A stretch of DNA of 48,365 nt from Comamonas sp. lk (GCA_945869165.1 CAMBNY010000013.1:1-48365); one strand, 5' to 3'. Positions 35,371-43,965 are shown, counted from the stretch's first letter. Numbers and translations are program-made. The notes: generated by a model from the sequence alone, not told the origin.

Positions 35371-36613
35371 TACGCAAGACCCCAACGCGCCCTATCTGGA
35401 AACCATCCGCCAGACCAAGCGCGCATTACGCGCCGCCCTGCCGGATTTGAAGGAGCGCTTTGCCACCCTGACAGCGCATATCGAGGCGCAAGTGCAGGCG
35501 ATTGAGGCCGAACGCGCTGCCGGTATTTCACCCGTACCCACGATCAACGCTGCAGACTTGGACAGCCTGGACAGCGCCACCTTAGACCGCGTGCGTCAAC
35601 GCGGTTGCGTGGTGGTGCGCGGTGTCTTCGGGCAAGACCGGGTGCAGGCCTGGAACGCGGAATTGGCTGATTACCTGGACCGCAACAAGTACCTGGAAAA
35701 AGAGGTGAGTAAGCGCGGTATCGACAAATACTTCAGTAGCTTGGCCAGTGGGCGTCCGCAGATTTTTGGCATCTATTGGTCGCGCCCGCAAATGGATGCG
35801 CGCCAATCGCCCGAGCTGGCGCGCGTGCGCCGTTGGCTCAACCGCTTGTGGGAGTTTGAGCATGCGGGCCAACAGGTGTTCAACCCCGACTTGGAATGCA
35901 CGTATTCGGACCGCGTGCGTCAGCGCCAGCCCGGCGATAAAACCCTGGGCTTGTCACCGCATACCGATGGTGGCTCGATTGAGCGCTGGATAGACCCCGG
36001 TTACCAACTGGTTTATCGACATGTGTTTGGCGGCGACGTGCGCCAGTACAACGCGTTTGATGCTGCGTTTCGCACTGAGACGCACGAGATCCCTTCGCCT
36101 GCGGTGTGCCGCATGTTCCGGACCTTCCAGGGTTGGACGGCTTTAACCTCCCAAGGTCCAGGCGATGGCACTTTGCGGGTCGCACCAATTGCAGACGCTA
36201 TGGCCTGGGTGCTGCTGCGCGCCCTGCAAGACGATGTACCCGAGGACAGTTTGTGCGGTGCCCGCGCCGGGCGCGCGTTAGGGGTCAATGCCGAGTTTCA
36301 CAGCCTGATTTTGCGCGCCTATGGCCCGATTCCCAAAGTAGAGCAGGGCGATACCGTGTGGTGGCACCCGGATGTGATCCATGGTGTGGAAGATGAGCAC
36401 TTGGGAAGCGGTTCGAGCAATGTGATGTACATCGGCGCGGCGCCTGACTGCGAGAAAAATCGTAGCTTCCAAGCGCTACAAAAACCGGCTTTCGAAGCGG
36501 GCTTGTCGTCGCCCGACTTTGCGCCGGAAAACTATGAAGTGGATTTCAGTGGCCGCGCCACACCGGCTGATTTGTCGCCGCTTGGTTTGCGGCAAATGGG
36601 CTTTGCTAGCTGA
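35351..36613 (+). CDS. DUF1479 (YbiU-type) protein, Fe(II)/2-oxoglutarate oxygenase-like
   Basis: This 420-residue protein belongs to the DUF1479/YbiU group. It shows a double-stranded beta-helix iron motif HxD...H: His204 and Asp206 in SPHTDGGSIERW, and His344 in WWHPDVIHGVED. This is the facial triad of Fe(II)/2-oxoglutarate-dependent oxygenases, but no substrate is established for the family to my knowledge. It overlaps the LacI gene by 20 bases, which ties it to the sugar regulon. A role in oxidative handling of a sugar-linked compound is inference. Confidence 0.85.
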   Translation: MNPISVDTQDPNAPYLETIRQTKRALRAALPDLKERFATLTAHIEAQVQAIEAERAAGISPVPTINAADLDSLDSATLDRVRQRGCVVVRGVFGQDRVQAWNAELADYLDRNKYLEKEVSKRGIDKYFSSLASGRPQIFGIYWSRPQMDARQSPELARVRRWLNRLWEFEHAGQQVFNPDLECTYSDRVRQRQPGDKTLGLSPHTDGGSIERWIDPGYQLVYRHVFGGDVRQYNAFDAAFRTETHEIPSPAVCRMFRTFQGWTALTSQGPGDGTLRVAPIADAMAWVLLRALQDDVPEDSLCGARAGRALGVNAEFHSLILRAYGPIPKVEQGDTVWWHPDVIHGVEDEHLGSGSSNVMYIGAAPDCEKNRSFQALQKPAFEAGLSSPDFAPENYEVDFSGRATPADLSPLGLRQMGFAS

Positions 36614-36622
36614 CTGAATACA

Positions 36623-36648
36623 CGCTGCCGGGCTGCCATAGCCCAGCG
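36623..36648. terminator. Possible bidirectional terminator without T-run
   Basis: A stem-loop GGGCT/AGCCC with outer CGCT/AGCG arms lies between the convergent DUF1479 and transporter ATPase genes. There is no clear T-run, so the call is weak. Confidence 0.35.
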
Positions 36649-36657
36649 CGCTAAGGT

Positions 36658-37710
36658 TTAGTTCAGGCGTTCGCCGCTTTGCGCGTCAAATACATGGATT
36701 TTGTGGGTGGCCACCGTCATGCGCAAGGCGTCACCTGGTGCATAGCTGGCGGCACCGGCCATGCGCAAGGTGCATTCGCCCATGGCTGAGCGCACGAGCA
36801 CATAACTCTCGGCGCCTGTGGGTTCGACCAGCGTCACGGTGGCTTGCAGCGTACCGGCCTCGCTGACCACCATGTCTTCGGGGCGGATGCCGATGCGTAC
36901 GCGCCGACCTGCGAGCGCAGGCAAAAACAAACCGCTGCTGTCCTGCCCCAGGTAAATCTGCCCGTCGCTACCGACTTCGCTCTCGCTCCAGTTGATGGCG
37001 GGCGAGCCGATGAACTCAGCAACAAAAGTATTGGCGGGTCGCTCGTACAACTCCATCGGTGTGGCCAGTTGCTGGATGCGTCCGTCTTTGAGCACCGCAA
37101 TACGCGTGCCCAGCGTCATGGCTTCGACCTGGTCATGGGTCACGTAAATCGTGGTGACGCCGGTGGCCATATGCAATTTCTTCAGCTCGGCACGCATGTC
37201 CACGCGCAGCTTGGCGTCCAGATTAGACAGCGGCTCGTCAAACAAAAACAAAGACGGCCTGCGCGCCAGGGCGCGGCCAATAGCGACGCGCTGGCGCTGC
37301 CCGCCCGAAAGCTGGCGTGGCTTGCGTTGTAGCAAATGGCCGATCTGCAAGAGCGCGGCTACCTCATCGACAGCGGCTTTGCGCTGGGCTACCGGCACTT
37401 TGCGCATCTCTAGGGGAAACGCGATGTTTTCGGCCACCGTCATGTTCGGGTAAAGCGCATAGCTTTGGAACACCATGGCGATGTCGCGGGTGTCGGGCGC
37501 TTCCTTGGTGATGTCGCGCGTGTCCAGGTGCAGACTGCCGGTGCTGGGTTCTTCCAACCCGGCCACGATGTTCATCAAGGTGCTTTTGCCGCAGCCCGAG
37601 GGGCCAACCAGCACCAGAAACTCGCCGTCCGCCAAATCCAGGTCGATGTTTTGCAGCACCGTGGTGCTACCAAAGCTTTTGGAAATATCTTTTATCGTGA
37701 GCGTTGCCAT
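36658..37710 (-). CDS. gtsD: Sugar ABC transporter ATP-binding protein (GtsD/UgpC/MalK type)
   Basis: This 350-residue ATPase powers sugar uptake. Walker A GPSGCGKST, Q-loop, signature [15 protein letters not shown] and Walker B LFLFDEPLSNLD are intact, followed by a C-terminal regulatory OB-like domain (GIRPEDMVV), as in MalK/UgpC. It is the last gene of the minus-strand operon, 8 bases after the second permease. The gts symbol follows from the resemblance of the binding protein and permeases to the Pseudomonas glucose transporter. Confidence 0.88.
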   Translation of the reverse strand: MATLTIKDISKSFGSTTVLQNIDLDLADGEFLVLVGPSGCGKSTLMNIVAGLEEPSTGSLHLDTRDITKEAPDTRDIAMVFQSYALYPNMTVAENIAFPLEMRKVPVAQRKAAVDEVAALLQIGHLLQRKPRQLSGGQRQRVAIGRALARRPSLFLFDEPLSNLDAKLRVDMRAELKKLHMATGVTTIYVTHDQVEAMTLGTRIAVLKDGRIQQLATPMELYERPANTFVAEFIGSPAINWSESEVGSDGQIYLGQDSSGLFLPALAGRRVRIGIRPEDMVVSEAGTLQATVTLVEPTGAESYVLVRSAMGECTLRMAGAASYAPGDALRMTVATHKIHVFDAQSGERLN

Positions 37711-37718
37711 ACCAATCC

Positions 37719-38582
37719 TTACCCCTTGACCGAGCCCGCCATCAGGCCCCGTACAAAATATTTACCTGAAACCACATACACCACTAAGGTGGGGATGGCG
37801 GCGATAAACGCCCCGGCGAAGTGCACGTTGTATTCCTTCACGCCAGTCGAACTGCTCACCAGATTGTTGAGCGCCACCGTGAGCGGATAGGACGAAAAAT
37901 CGCTAAAGGAGGCGCCAAACAAAAAGTCGTTCCAAATGTTGGTGAACTGCCAGATCACGTTGACCACGATGATGGGCAAGCTATTGGGCAGCAGCAAGCG
38001 CCAATACAGCACGAAAAAGCCGGCGCCGTCCATGCGCGCGGACTTCACCAGCTCATGCGGGAAAGCGGTATAAAAGTTGCGGAAAAACAGGGTGCCAAAG
38101 CCGATGCCATAGACGGTATGTACCAATATCAGCCCCTTGACCGTGCCAGCCAGGCCCAGCTCGCCCAGCAACTTGGCCATGGGGATGAGCACGATTTGGA
38201 AGGGGATAAACACCGAAAACAGCAAAGCGCCAAAGATCAGCGTAGCACCGCGCATCTTGAACTGCGTCAGCACATAACCGTTAAGCGATCCGATCAGCGT
38301 GGAAAAAAGTACCGCCGGTATCACCATCAAAAACGAGTTCATGAAATAGGGACGCAAGCCCGTGGGCTGCACGCCGATTTGCGCTTTACTCCAGGCTTGC
38401 AGCCAGGGCTCGATGGTGGCGTTCAGCGGCAAGCTAATCAGGTTGCCGCCCCGGATTTCGTCCAGCGGCTTGATGGAGTTGACCACCATCACATAAATCG
38501 GCAGCAAAAACACCAGCGCCAAAAACGCCAGCACCACATAAAGCAGCACCCGCTGCACAAGGTCGGTCGTGCTGCGGTTCAT
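37719..38582 (-). CDS. gtsC: Sugar ABC transporter permease (GtsC-like)
   Basis: This 287-residue permease has about six membrane helices and the EAA loop (ELVKSARMDGAGFFVLYW) that docks onto the ATPase. It is a CUT1-type, MalG-like subunit. Its start overlaps the stop of the first permease in an ATGA arrangement, giving coupled translation and equal amounts. Confidence 0.86.
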   Translation of the reverse strand: MNRSTTDLVQRVLLYVVLAFLALVFLLPIYVMVVNSIKPLDEIRGGNLISLPLNATIEPWLQAWSKAQIGVQPTGLRPYFMNSFLMVIPAVLFSTLIGSLNGYVLTQFKMRGATLIFGALLFSVFIPFQIVLIPMAKLLGELGLAGTVKGLILVHTVYGIGFGTLFFRNFYTAFPHELVKSARMDGAGFFVLYWRLLLPNSLPIIVVNVIWQFTNIWNDFLFGASFSDFSSYPLTVALNNLVSSSTGVKEYNVHFAGAFIAAIPTLVVYVVSGKYFVRGLMAGSVKG

Positions 38583-39445
38583 GATGGCGTCTTTTCGCGC
38601 AATTCGCTGCGCACATAGGGGATGACGACAATGCTCACTGCTATCAGCATCAAGACCGCGCTGGCTGCGCCCAGCGCCATTTCATTGCGGGTAAAGGTGT
38701 ACTGGTATACAAATACCGAGGGCAGCCAGGTGGCCCGGCCCGGCCCGCCGCCGGTCAGCGCGATCACCAGGTCGTAACTCTTGATGGCCATGTGCGCCAG
38801 AATCACAAAAGAAGAGATAAAGCTCGGCCCCAGCTGCGGGATGACGATGCGCCAGTACATATCCCAGCCCTTGGCGCCATCGACGCGGGCGGCGTTCATC
38901 ACTTCGGTGTCCACACCGCGCAAACCAGCCAAAAACAAGGCCATCACAAAGCCCGAGGTCTGCCACACCGCGGCGATGACCACGCAGTAAATCGCCATGT
39001 CCCCGTCTTTGATCCAGTCGAACACAAAATCGGGGAAGCCCATCAAATGCACCGTGCGTTCAAAGCCGATGCTGGGGTCCAAAATCCATTTCCATGCGGT
39101 GCCGGTCACGATAAAGGACAGCGCCATGGGGTAAAGAAAAATAGAGCGAAAAGCGGTTTCACCGCGAATCTTTTGGTCGATCAAAATCGCCATGAGCATG
39201 CCCAGCAAGAGGCTCAGGCCAATGTACAACACCGCGAACACGCCCAGGTTTTTGGCCGATAGCGCAAAGGTGCTCAGGCGAAACAGACGGTGGTAGGGAA
39301 TTTCTTCTGCCAGCTCGAACTGCGGCATCAGCGTAGAGGTGGTAAACGAGAGATAAATCGTGAAGGCGATAAACCCATACACGCAAGCGCCGACCATGAC
39401 CAAGCTAGGTGTCAGGGTGAGCGCGGGTAACCAGCGATTTTTCAT
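38579..39445 (-). CDS. gtsB: Sugar ABC transporter permease (GtsB-like)
   Basis: This 288-residue MalF-like permease has about six membrane helices and an EAA loop (EVMNAARVDGAKGWDMYW). The N-terminal part (LPALTLTPSLVMVGACVYGF) resembles GtsB. The ATG lies right after the T-run of a stem-loop that separates it from the binding-protein gene, and no ordinary ribosome site is seen, which suggests weaker expression than the binding protein. Confidence 0.86.
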   Translation of the reverse strand: MKNRWLPALTLTPSLVMVGACVYGFIAFTIYLSFTTSTLMPQFELAEEIPYHRLFRLSTFALSAKNLGVFAVLYIGLSLLLGMLMAILIDQKIRGETAFRSIFLYPMALSFIVTGTAWKWILDPSIGFERTVHLMGFPDFVFDWIKDGDMAIYCVVIAAVWQTSGFVMALFLAGLRGVDTEVMNAARVDGAKGWDMYWRIVIPQLGPSFISSFVILAHMAIKSYDLVIALTGGGPGRATWLPSVFVYQYTFTRNEMALGAASAVLMLIAVSIVVIPYVRSELREKTPS

Positions 39446-39450
39446 AGCTA

Positions 39451-39481
39451 AAAAAACAGGGGAGGGGCTTGGCCCCTCCCC
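39451..39481 (-). terminator. Strong stem-loop with T-run inside the sugar transporter operon
   Basis: On the minus strand a perfect 10-bp stem (GGGGAGGGGC/GCCCCTCCCC, 3-base loop) is followed by TGTTTTTTT, 6 bases before the permease ATG. Its position between binding protein and permease is that of a partial terminator or 3'-stabilising structure, as in malE-malF. Confidence 0.8.
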
Positions 39482-39506
39482 TTATTTGCAATGCACCAAA
39501 GGCGCT

Positions 39507-40742
39507 TTACTCGGCGGCAGCGACCATGGCCTTCACCGCAGCGGCGCTGTCAAGCTTGCCGTTGAAGTGTTGGGTGATCACGTCATAAAAGCCGTTCTTG
39601 ACCGAAGCAGGTACCGCGTGGCCATGGGCCATGGAGCCGACCAAAGTGCCTTTGGAGTTGGCTTCTGCCAAGTCTTTCATGCCCTTTTTGCCGCAATCGT
39701 CAAACGCTTTGTCCGACACGTCAGTACGTGCAGGCACCGAGCCTTTGACCACGTTGAACGCGCTCTGGAAGGAGGGGTTCATAATGGCGCTGGCCAACTT
39801 GGTTTGTGCTGCTTGTGAACCAGCGCCCACTTTGAACATACCAAACTGGTCGGCGTTAAAGGACACCATACCTTGGGTGCCAGGAACGCGGAAGCACACG
39901 AAGTCTTTGCCCGGTACTTTCTTGGCGTTCAAGAACTCGCCCTTGGCCCAGTCACCCATGATTTGGAAACCGGCTTTGCCTTCGATAACCATGGCCGATG
40001 CCAGGTTCCAGTCGCGGTTGGAGAAGTCTTTGTCCACATACTTGCGCAGGGCAGCCATGCGGTCAAAGGATTTTTTCATGGTGTCCGAACCCAGCGCGGC
40101 TTTATCTTTGTTGATAAAGGCTTTGCGGTAGAAATCTACACCGCCGGTAGCCAGCACCACGCCGTCAAACACGGTGGCTTCTTGCCAGGCTTGGCCGCCA
40201 TGCGCCAGGCCGACAAAACCGGCTTTTTGCACTTTGTCCAAGGCAGCGAGGAAACCATCGAAGTCGGTAGGCATGGTGGTCACGCCGGCTTTGTCCAATA
40301 CGGCTTTATTTGCCCATACCCAGTTGGTGGAGTGGATGTTGACCGGAGCGGCAACCCACTTACCTTGGTATTTGGAGAACTGCTGCAATGCCAGGGGAAC
40401 GGTTTTGTCCCAGTTTTCTTTTTGTGCCAGGGCGTTGAGGTCGCCCAGCGCGCCTTGCTTGGCCCAGTCCTGGATGTCAAAGCCGAGCATTTGCACCGAA
40501 GTAGGTGGGTTGCCGGCGGTGACGCGCGCACGTAGTGCAGTCATCGCAGCTTCGCCGCCGCCACCGGCCACGGGCATGTCATTCCATTTGACGCTTTGAC
40601 CTTCCAAATCTTTCTTCAGAACACCCAGAGCAGCGGCTTCGCCACCCGATGTCCACCAATGCAGGACCTCTACAGATTCCTGTGCCAAAACCGGCGAAGC
40701 AAGCGCAATGCTCACCAAACCAGCAACAATCGTACGCTTCAT
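39507..40742 (-). CDS. gtsA: Sugar ABC transporter substrate-binding protein (glucose/mannose, GtsA-like)
   Basis: This 411-residue periplasmic protein has a signal peptide ([20 protein letters not shown]). The mature start [20 protein letters not shown] and the [24 protein letters not shown] and [12 protein letters not shown] blocks resemble Pseudomonas GtsA, the glucose (and mannose) binding protein. It is the first gene of the operon, with AGGAG before its ATG and a LacI-type operator 47 bases upstream. Codon use suggests high expression. Substrate assignment is by recollection of the family and should be treated as probable. Confidence 0.88.
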   Translation of the reverse strand: MKRTIVAGLVSIALASPVLAQESVEVLHWWTSGGEAAALGVLKKDLEGQSVKWNDMPVAGGGGEAAMTALRARVTAGNPPTSVQMLGFDIQDWAKQGALGDLNALAQKENWDKTVPLALQQFSKYQGKWVAAPVNIHSTNWVWANKAVLDKAGVTTMPTDFDGFLAALDKVQKAGFVGLAHGGQAWQEATVFDGVVLATGGVDFYRKAFINKDKAALGSDTMKKSFDRMAALRKYVDKDFSNRDWNLASAMVIEGKAGFQIMGDWAKGEFLNAKKVPGKDFVCFRVPGTQGMVSFNADQFGMFKVGAGSQAAQTKLASAIMNPSFQSAFNVVKGSVPARTDVSDKAFDDCGKKGMKDLAEANSKGTLVGSMAHGHAVPASVKNGFYDVITQHFNGKLDSAAAVKAMVAAAE

Positions 40743-40788
40743 GGTTATCTCCTAGTTGATGCCCAACAGTCGTGTTGACGCAAAAGGG

Positions 40789-40804
40789 ATGATAACGTTT
40801 ACAT
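40789..40804. promoter_or_regulatory. LacI-type operator, site 2 (sugar transporter operon)
   Basis: The same 16 bases as site 1 (ATGATAACGTTTACAT). Read on the minus strand they contain TATCAT, a -10 candidate for the gtsA promoter. Identity of a 16-base palindrome at two promoters 6.4 kb apart is strong evidence of control by one regulator. Confidence 0.8.
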
Positions 40805-40863
40805 GCAGGTTTTTTCCTACGGATTTTCCCCTAGTTCCCTAGAAAGAAACGCATTGGTAACTT

Positions 40864-40881
40864 TTTGCGCCGCTGCGCAAA
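40864..40881. terminator. Stem-loop between KAS III-like gene and transporter operon
   Basis: TTTGCGC/GCGCAAA with loop CGCT forms a 7-bp stem 32 bases after the KAS III-like stop (minus strand). A T-run in the right direction is absent, so it is a weak terminator candidate. Confidence 0.35.
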
Positions 40882-40912
40882 TGGGGTGAGAACAAGCTCC
40901 TGATCAGTAGCC

Positions 40913-42031
40913 TTAGGTCTTGCGAACGACTACGCTTCCAATGGAGTATCCCGCCCCGAAAGAGCAGATAACGCCCGTCTGTCCGGGGCTGATGTCCGTT
41001 TTATGGCGGTGAAACGCAATGATGGAGCCCGCCGAGGCGGTGTTGGCAAATTCGTCCAGGATGACGGGCGCCTCATCGGCGCTGGCGTCGCGCCCGAGCA
41101 GGCGGCGGATGATGAACTGGTTCATGGACAAATTGGCCTGGTGCAGCCAGAAGCGGCGCACTTGCAGTGGCGTCAAGTCCAAGCTTTGCAAATGGCCCTC
41201 GATGTGCTCTGCCGCCATGGGGCAGACTTCTTTGAAAACTTTGCGGCCTTCCTGACGGAAGAGCTGGTCGCGGTCGTCCGGGTCGCGGTCTTCGGCGCGC
41301 GACATAAAGCCTTGGTTGTTACGAATGTTGTTGGAAAAGGTGCTGAGTAAGCGCGTCCCCAAAATCTCAAAAGCGCCTGCGGGTGCAAGATCCAGGCGTT
41401 CTACCAAGATGGCGGTACATACGTCACCAAAAATGAAATGGCAGTCCCGGTCTTTCCAGGCCAAATGCGCCGAGGTAATTTCCGGGTTGACCACCAGCAC
41501 CGCGCGCGACTGGCCGGTGCGCACCGCGTTATAGGCCAGCTCTAAAGCAAAGGTGGCGGACGAGCAGGCCACGTTCATGTCAAAAGCGTAGCCGTGGATG
41601 CCCAGCGCGGTTTGAATTTCCACGCCCATCGCGGGGTAGGGGCGCTGCATATTGGCTGCGGCGCAGATCAGGCCATCCACATCGGCAGCGGTTTTACCGG
41701 CGGCGCGCAGCGCGTCTTGGCAGGCTAGCACGCCGATTTCGGCCATCATGGAAATCTCGCTGTCCGGGCGCGGCGTAAAGCGCGGACGCATACGCTCAGG
41801 ATCGAGCACGCCAAGCTTCTCCATCACGTAACGGCTTTTAATGCCCGATGCTTTTTCGATGAACTCCACGCTCGAATCTGTCAGGGCGCTGTGCGTGCCC
41901 GCGGCAATCGCCTCTGCATGGCGGGTGTTTTCCAGCGCAGCGTAGTCGTTATAGGCTTGCACCAACTCTTCATTGCTGATGGTGTGCGGCGGAGTAAACA
42001 GGCCGGTGCTGCTGATAGCAACGCGATGCAT
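40913..42031 (-). CDS. Beta-ketoacyl-ACP synthase III (FabH-like, long form)
   Basis: This 372-residue thiolase-fold enzyme has the KAS III triad Cys156 (NVACSSATF), His297 (FWLHQANLSM) and Asn330 (EFANTASAGS). KAS III condenses an acyl-CoA with malonyl-ACP. It is about 55 residues longer than E. coli FabH, mainly through an insertion near residues 28-60 (NDYAALENTRHAEA...). Such long forms occur as second FabH-like enzymes in Burkholderiales; whether it starts fatty-acid synthesis or acts on another acyl chain is not readable. An AAGGAA ribosome site precedes the ATG. Confidence 0.86.
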   Translation of the reverse strand: MHRVAISSTGLFTPPHTISNEELVQAYNDYAALENTRHAEAIAAGTHSALTDSSVEFIEKASGIKSRYVMEKLGVLDPERMRPRFTPRPDSEISMMAEIGVLACQDALRAAGKTAADVDGLICAAANMQRPYPAMGVEIQTALGIHGYAFDMNVACSSATFALELAYNAVRTGQSRAVLVVNPEITSAHLAWKDRDCHFIFGDVCTAILVERLDLAPAGAFEILGTRLLSTFSNNIRNNQGFMSRAEDRDPDDRDQLFRQEGRKVFKEVCPMAAEHIEGHLQSLDLTPLQVRRFWLHQANLSMNQFIIRRLLGRDASADEAPVILDEFANTASAGSIIAFHRHKTDISPGQTGVICSFGAGYSIGSVVVRKT

Positions 42032-42072
42032 AGCTTTTCCTTAATTTTTGGCTGCGCTGACGCGCAAATCCG

Positions 42073-42663
42073 TTAGCCCAGGGCGTGGCGCACAAAGTCC
42101 AGCCGGTCTTGCCCGAAAAATAGGTGGTCGCCCACAAACATGCTTGGGGCGCCAAATACGCCGCGCGCCACCGCTTCGTCGGTGTTGCTGATGAGCTGGG
42201 CTTTTACTTGCGGGTCGGCGATCAAATCCATAAATTCCTGCGCTTCAAAACCCGCTGCGCTCAGCACCTGCGCCAGTACCTGCGGGTCGCCCATAGTGCA
42301 GGGCTTGACCCACATCGCTTCAAACACCGCGTCGATGTAGCGCCCCAGCGCATCCGGATGGCGCATTTGCATGCCGCAAGCGCCGCGCATCAAGGGCAGG
42401 GTGTTGATGGGGAAATGCGGGTTGAAGGCGAAGGGCACGCCATAGCGCTCGGCCCAGCGCTGCATGTCCACGCCCATCCAACGGCCCTTGGCCGGCACGG
42501 TGACCGGGCTGGCATTGCCGGTGGCTTTGAACACGCCGCCCAGCAGCATGGGCCGGTACACCAGATAGGCGCCGCATTCTTGCGCCAGCTTGGGCAACTG
42601 GGTATTGGCCAGGTAGGTGGTGGGGCTGCCGAAATCAAAAAAGAATTCAATGGTTTTAGACAT
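42073..42663 (-). CDS. 2-hydroxychromene-2-carboxylate isomerase / kappa-class GST-like protein
   Basis: This 196-residue DsbA-fold protein has the N-terminal FFFDFGSPTTYLA, MLLGGVFKATGN and C-terminal GVFGAPSMFVGDHLFFGQDRL blocks typical of kappa-class glutathione transferases and of HCCA isomerase (NahD) in naphthalene breakdown. The Ser of DFGSPT is the expected catalytic residue. No other aromatic-degradation genes are nearby, so a glutathione-dependent isomerase of unknown substrate is the safer call. Confidence 0.88.
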   Translation of the reverse strand: MSKTIEFFFDFGSPTTYLANTQLPKLAQECGAYLVYRPMLLGGVFKATGNASPVTVPAKGRWMGVDMQRWAERYGVPFAFNPHFPINTLPLMRGACGMQMRHPDALGRYIDAVFEAMWVKPCTMGDPQVLAQVLSAAGFEAQEFMDLIADPQVKAQLISNTDEAVARGVFGAPSMFVGDHLFFGQDRLDFVRHALG

Positions 42664-42719
42664 AGGCGCTGGCTTTGCGGTGAATGGCTTTTCAAGGAGT
42701 TACTGGCCAGGCGGCTTAT

Positions 42720-43751
42720 CTAGCCGTGGCGCTGGCGGGCCAGTTCGGCACCCTGGGCCAAGGCATAGAGTTTGCGCGTGGCAATGCTGCGGTCCATGGG
42801 CGCCATGCCGCAGTTGGTGCAGGCGGTGAGCTTCATTTTGGGCACAAACTGCAAGGCGCGGCCAATGGTGTCGGCCACTTCTTCGGGTGTTTCCACCACG
42901 TCAGAGGCCACGTCAATGACGCCCACCATCACTTCCTTGCCTTCCAGCAAGGCCATCAAATCCATGGGCACGTGCGAATGCGCGCATTCCAAGCTCACTT
43001 GGTGGATGCTGCTCTTAGCCAGCGCTGGAAATACTTTTTCATACTGGCGCCACTCGTGGCCCAGGGTGGTTTTCCAATCGGTGTTGGCCTTGATGCCGTA
43101 GCCATAGCAAATATGCACAGCCGTTTTGCAGGTCAGGCCTTGGGTAGCGCGCTCCAAGGCTTGCACACCCCAGTCGGCGGCCTCGTCCATGTAGACATTG
43201 AAAGCCGGTTCGTCAAACTGGACGATATCCACGCCATCGGCTTGTAGCGCCAGCGCTTCGGTGTTGAGCAGTTCGGCAAAAGCAAACGCCATTTTGATGC
43301 GGCCTTCGCGTCCGCCGCCGTAGTATTGGTCGGCCACGGTATCGACAATCGTCATCGGGCCGGGCAGGGTAAACTTCAAGGTGCGTTGGGTATGCGCGCG
43401 GGCCAGTTGCGCTTCCATGGCATGCACCCGGCCTTTGAGGCGCAGCGGTCCCACCACTTGGGGCACCATGGCGTCGTAGCGGTTATCGCGAATGCCCATG
43501 CGTACTTTGTTTTCAAAGTCGATGCCTTCGACCTGCTCCACAAAACCATGCACAAAGTGCTGGCGGGCCTGTTCGCCGTCGCCTATCACGTCCAGCCCGG
43601 CGTCCTCTTGCGTCTTGATCCACAAGAGCGTGGCGTCGGCCTTGGTTTGCTCCAGGGCTTCGCCGCTGGCGCGCCATTGGGGCCAGAGCTTTTGCGGCTC
43701 GGCCAGCCAGTCGGGTTTGGGCAGGCTACCGGCGATGGCGGTGGGGAACAT
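42720..43751 (-). CDS. mesD: MetE-core methionine synthase, MesD-like
   Basis: This 343-residue protein corresponds to the catalytic half of cobalamin-independent methionine synthase. Zn ligands His213 and Cys215 (AVHICYGYG), Glu255 (SLECAHSH) and Cys314 (CTNCGMAP) are all present, and QFDEPAF binds the homocysteine side. The N-terminal MetE half is absent. The sequence, notably HICYGYGIKANTDWK, resembles MesD, a folate-independent methionine synthase described in Acinetobacter that works with MesX (DUF1852). No DUF1852 gene is in this window. The ATG has an AGGAG site. Confidence 0.85.
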   Translation of the reverse strand: MFPTAIAGSLPKPDWLAEPQKLWPQWRASGEALEQTKADATLLWIKTQEDAGLDVIGDGEQARQHFVHGFVEQVEGIDFENKVRMGIRDNRYDAMVPQVVGPLRLKGRVHAMEAQLARAHTQRTLKFTLPGPMTIVDTVADQYYGGGREGRIKMAFAFAELLNTEALALQADGVDIVQFDEPAFNVYMDEAADWGVQALERATQGLTCKTAVHICYGYGIKANTDWKTTLGHEWRQYEKVFPALAKSSIHQVSLECAHSHVPMDLMALLEGKEVMVGVIDVASDVVETPEEVADTIGRALQFVPKMKLTACTNCGMAPMDRSIATRKLYALAQGAELARQRHG

Positions 43752-43850
43752 AGGCTTATCTCCTGAAATATGTTGATGGATGCCTCAGAGGCCGGGCGCA
43801 AAGAAAAGTCGATCGCCAGCAGGAAGGGAAGATCTGCATAAGTCCAAAGC

Positions 43851-43939
43851 CGTCATTGCGAGCGCGGCGAAGCAATCCAGCCTTCCTTGTCAATAAATTA
43901 CTTATGGATCGCCGCGTCGCTGCGCTCCTCGCGATGACG
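43851..43939. repeat. Palindromic intergenic repeat (REP-like), copy 2
   Basis: Arms CGTCATTGCGAG (43851-43862) and CTCGCGATGACG (43928-43939) match 11/12 as an inverted repeat, with an AT-rich centre (CAATAAATTACTTATGG). The right arm (43906-43939) equals copy 1 in inverse orientation with one mismatch over 34 bases. It lies between mesD and the DUF1993 gene. Confidence 0.88.
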
Positions 43940-43965
43940 AACCTAGACAGACTTCCCTCCCCGGA

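Noticed and set aside
42073..42663. Part of an aromatic-degradation operon (nahD)
   Set aside because: No dioxygenase, hydratase or aldolase genes lie nearby; only the fold resemblance supports it.
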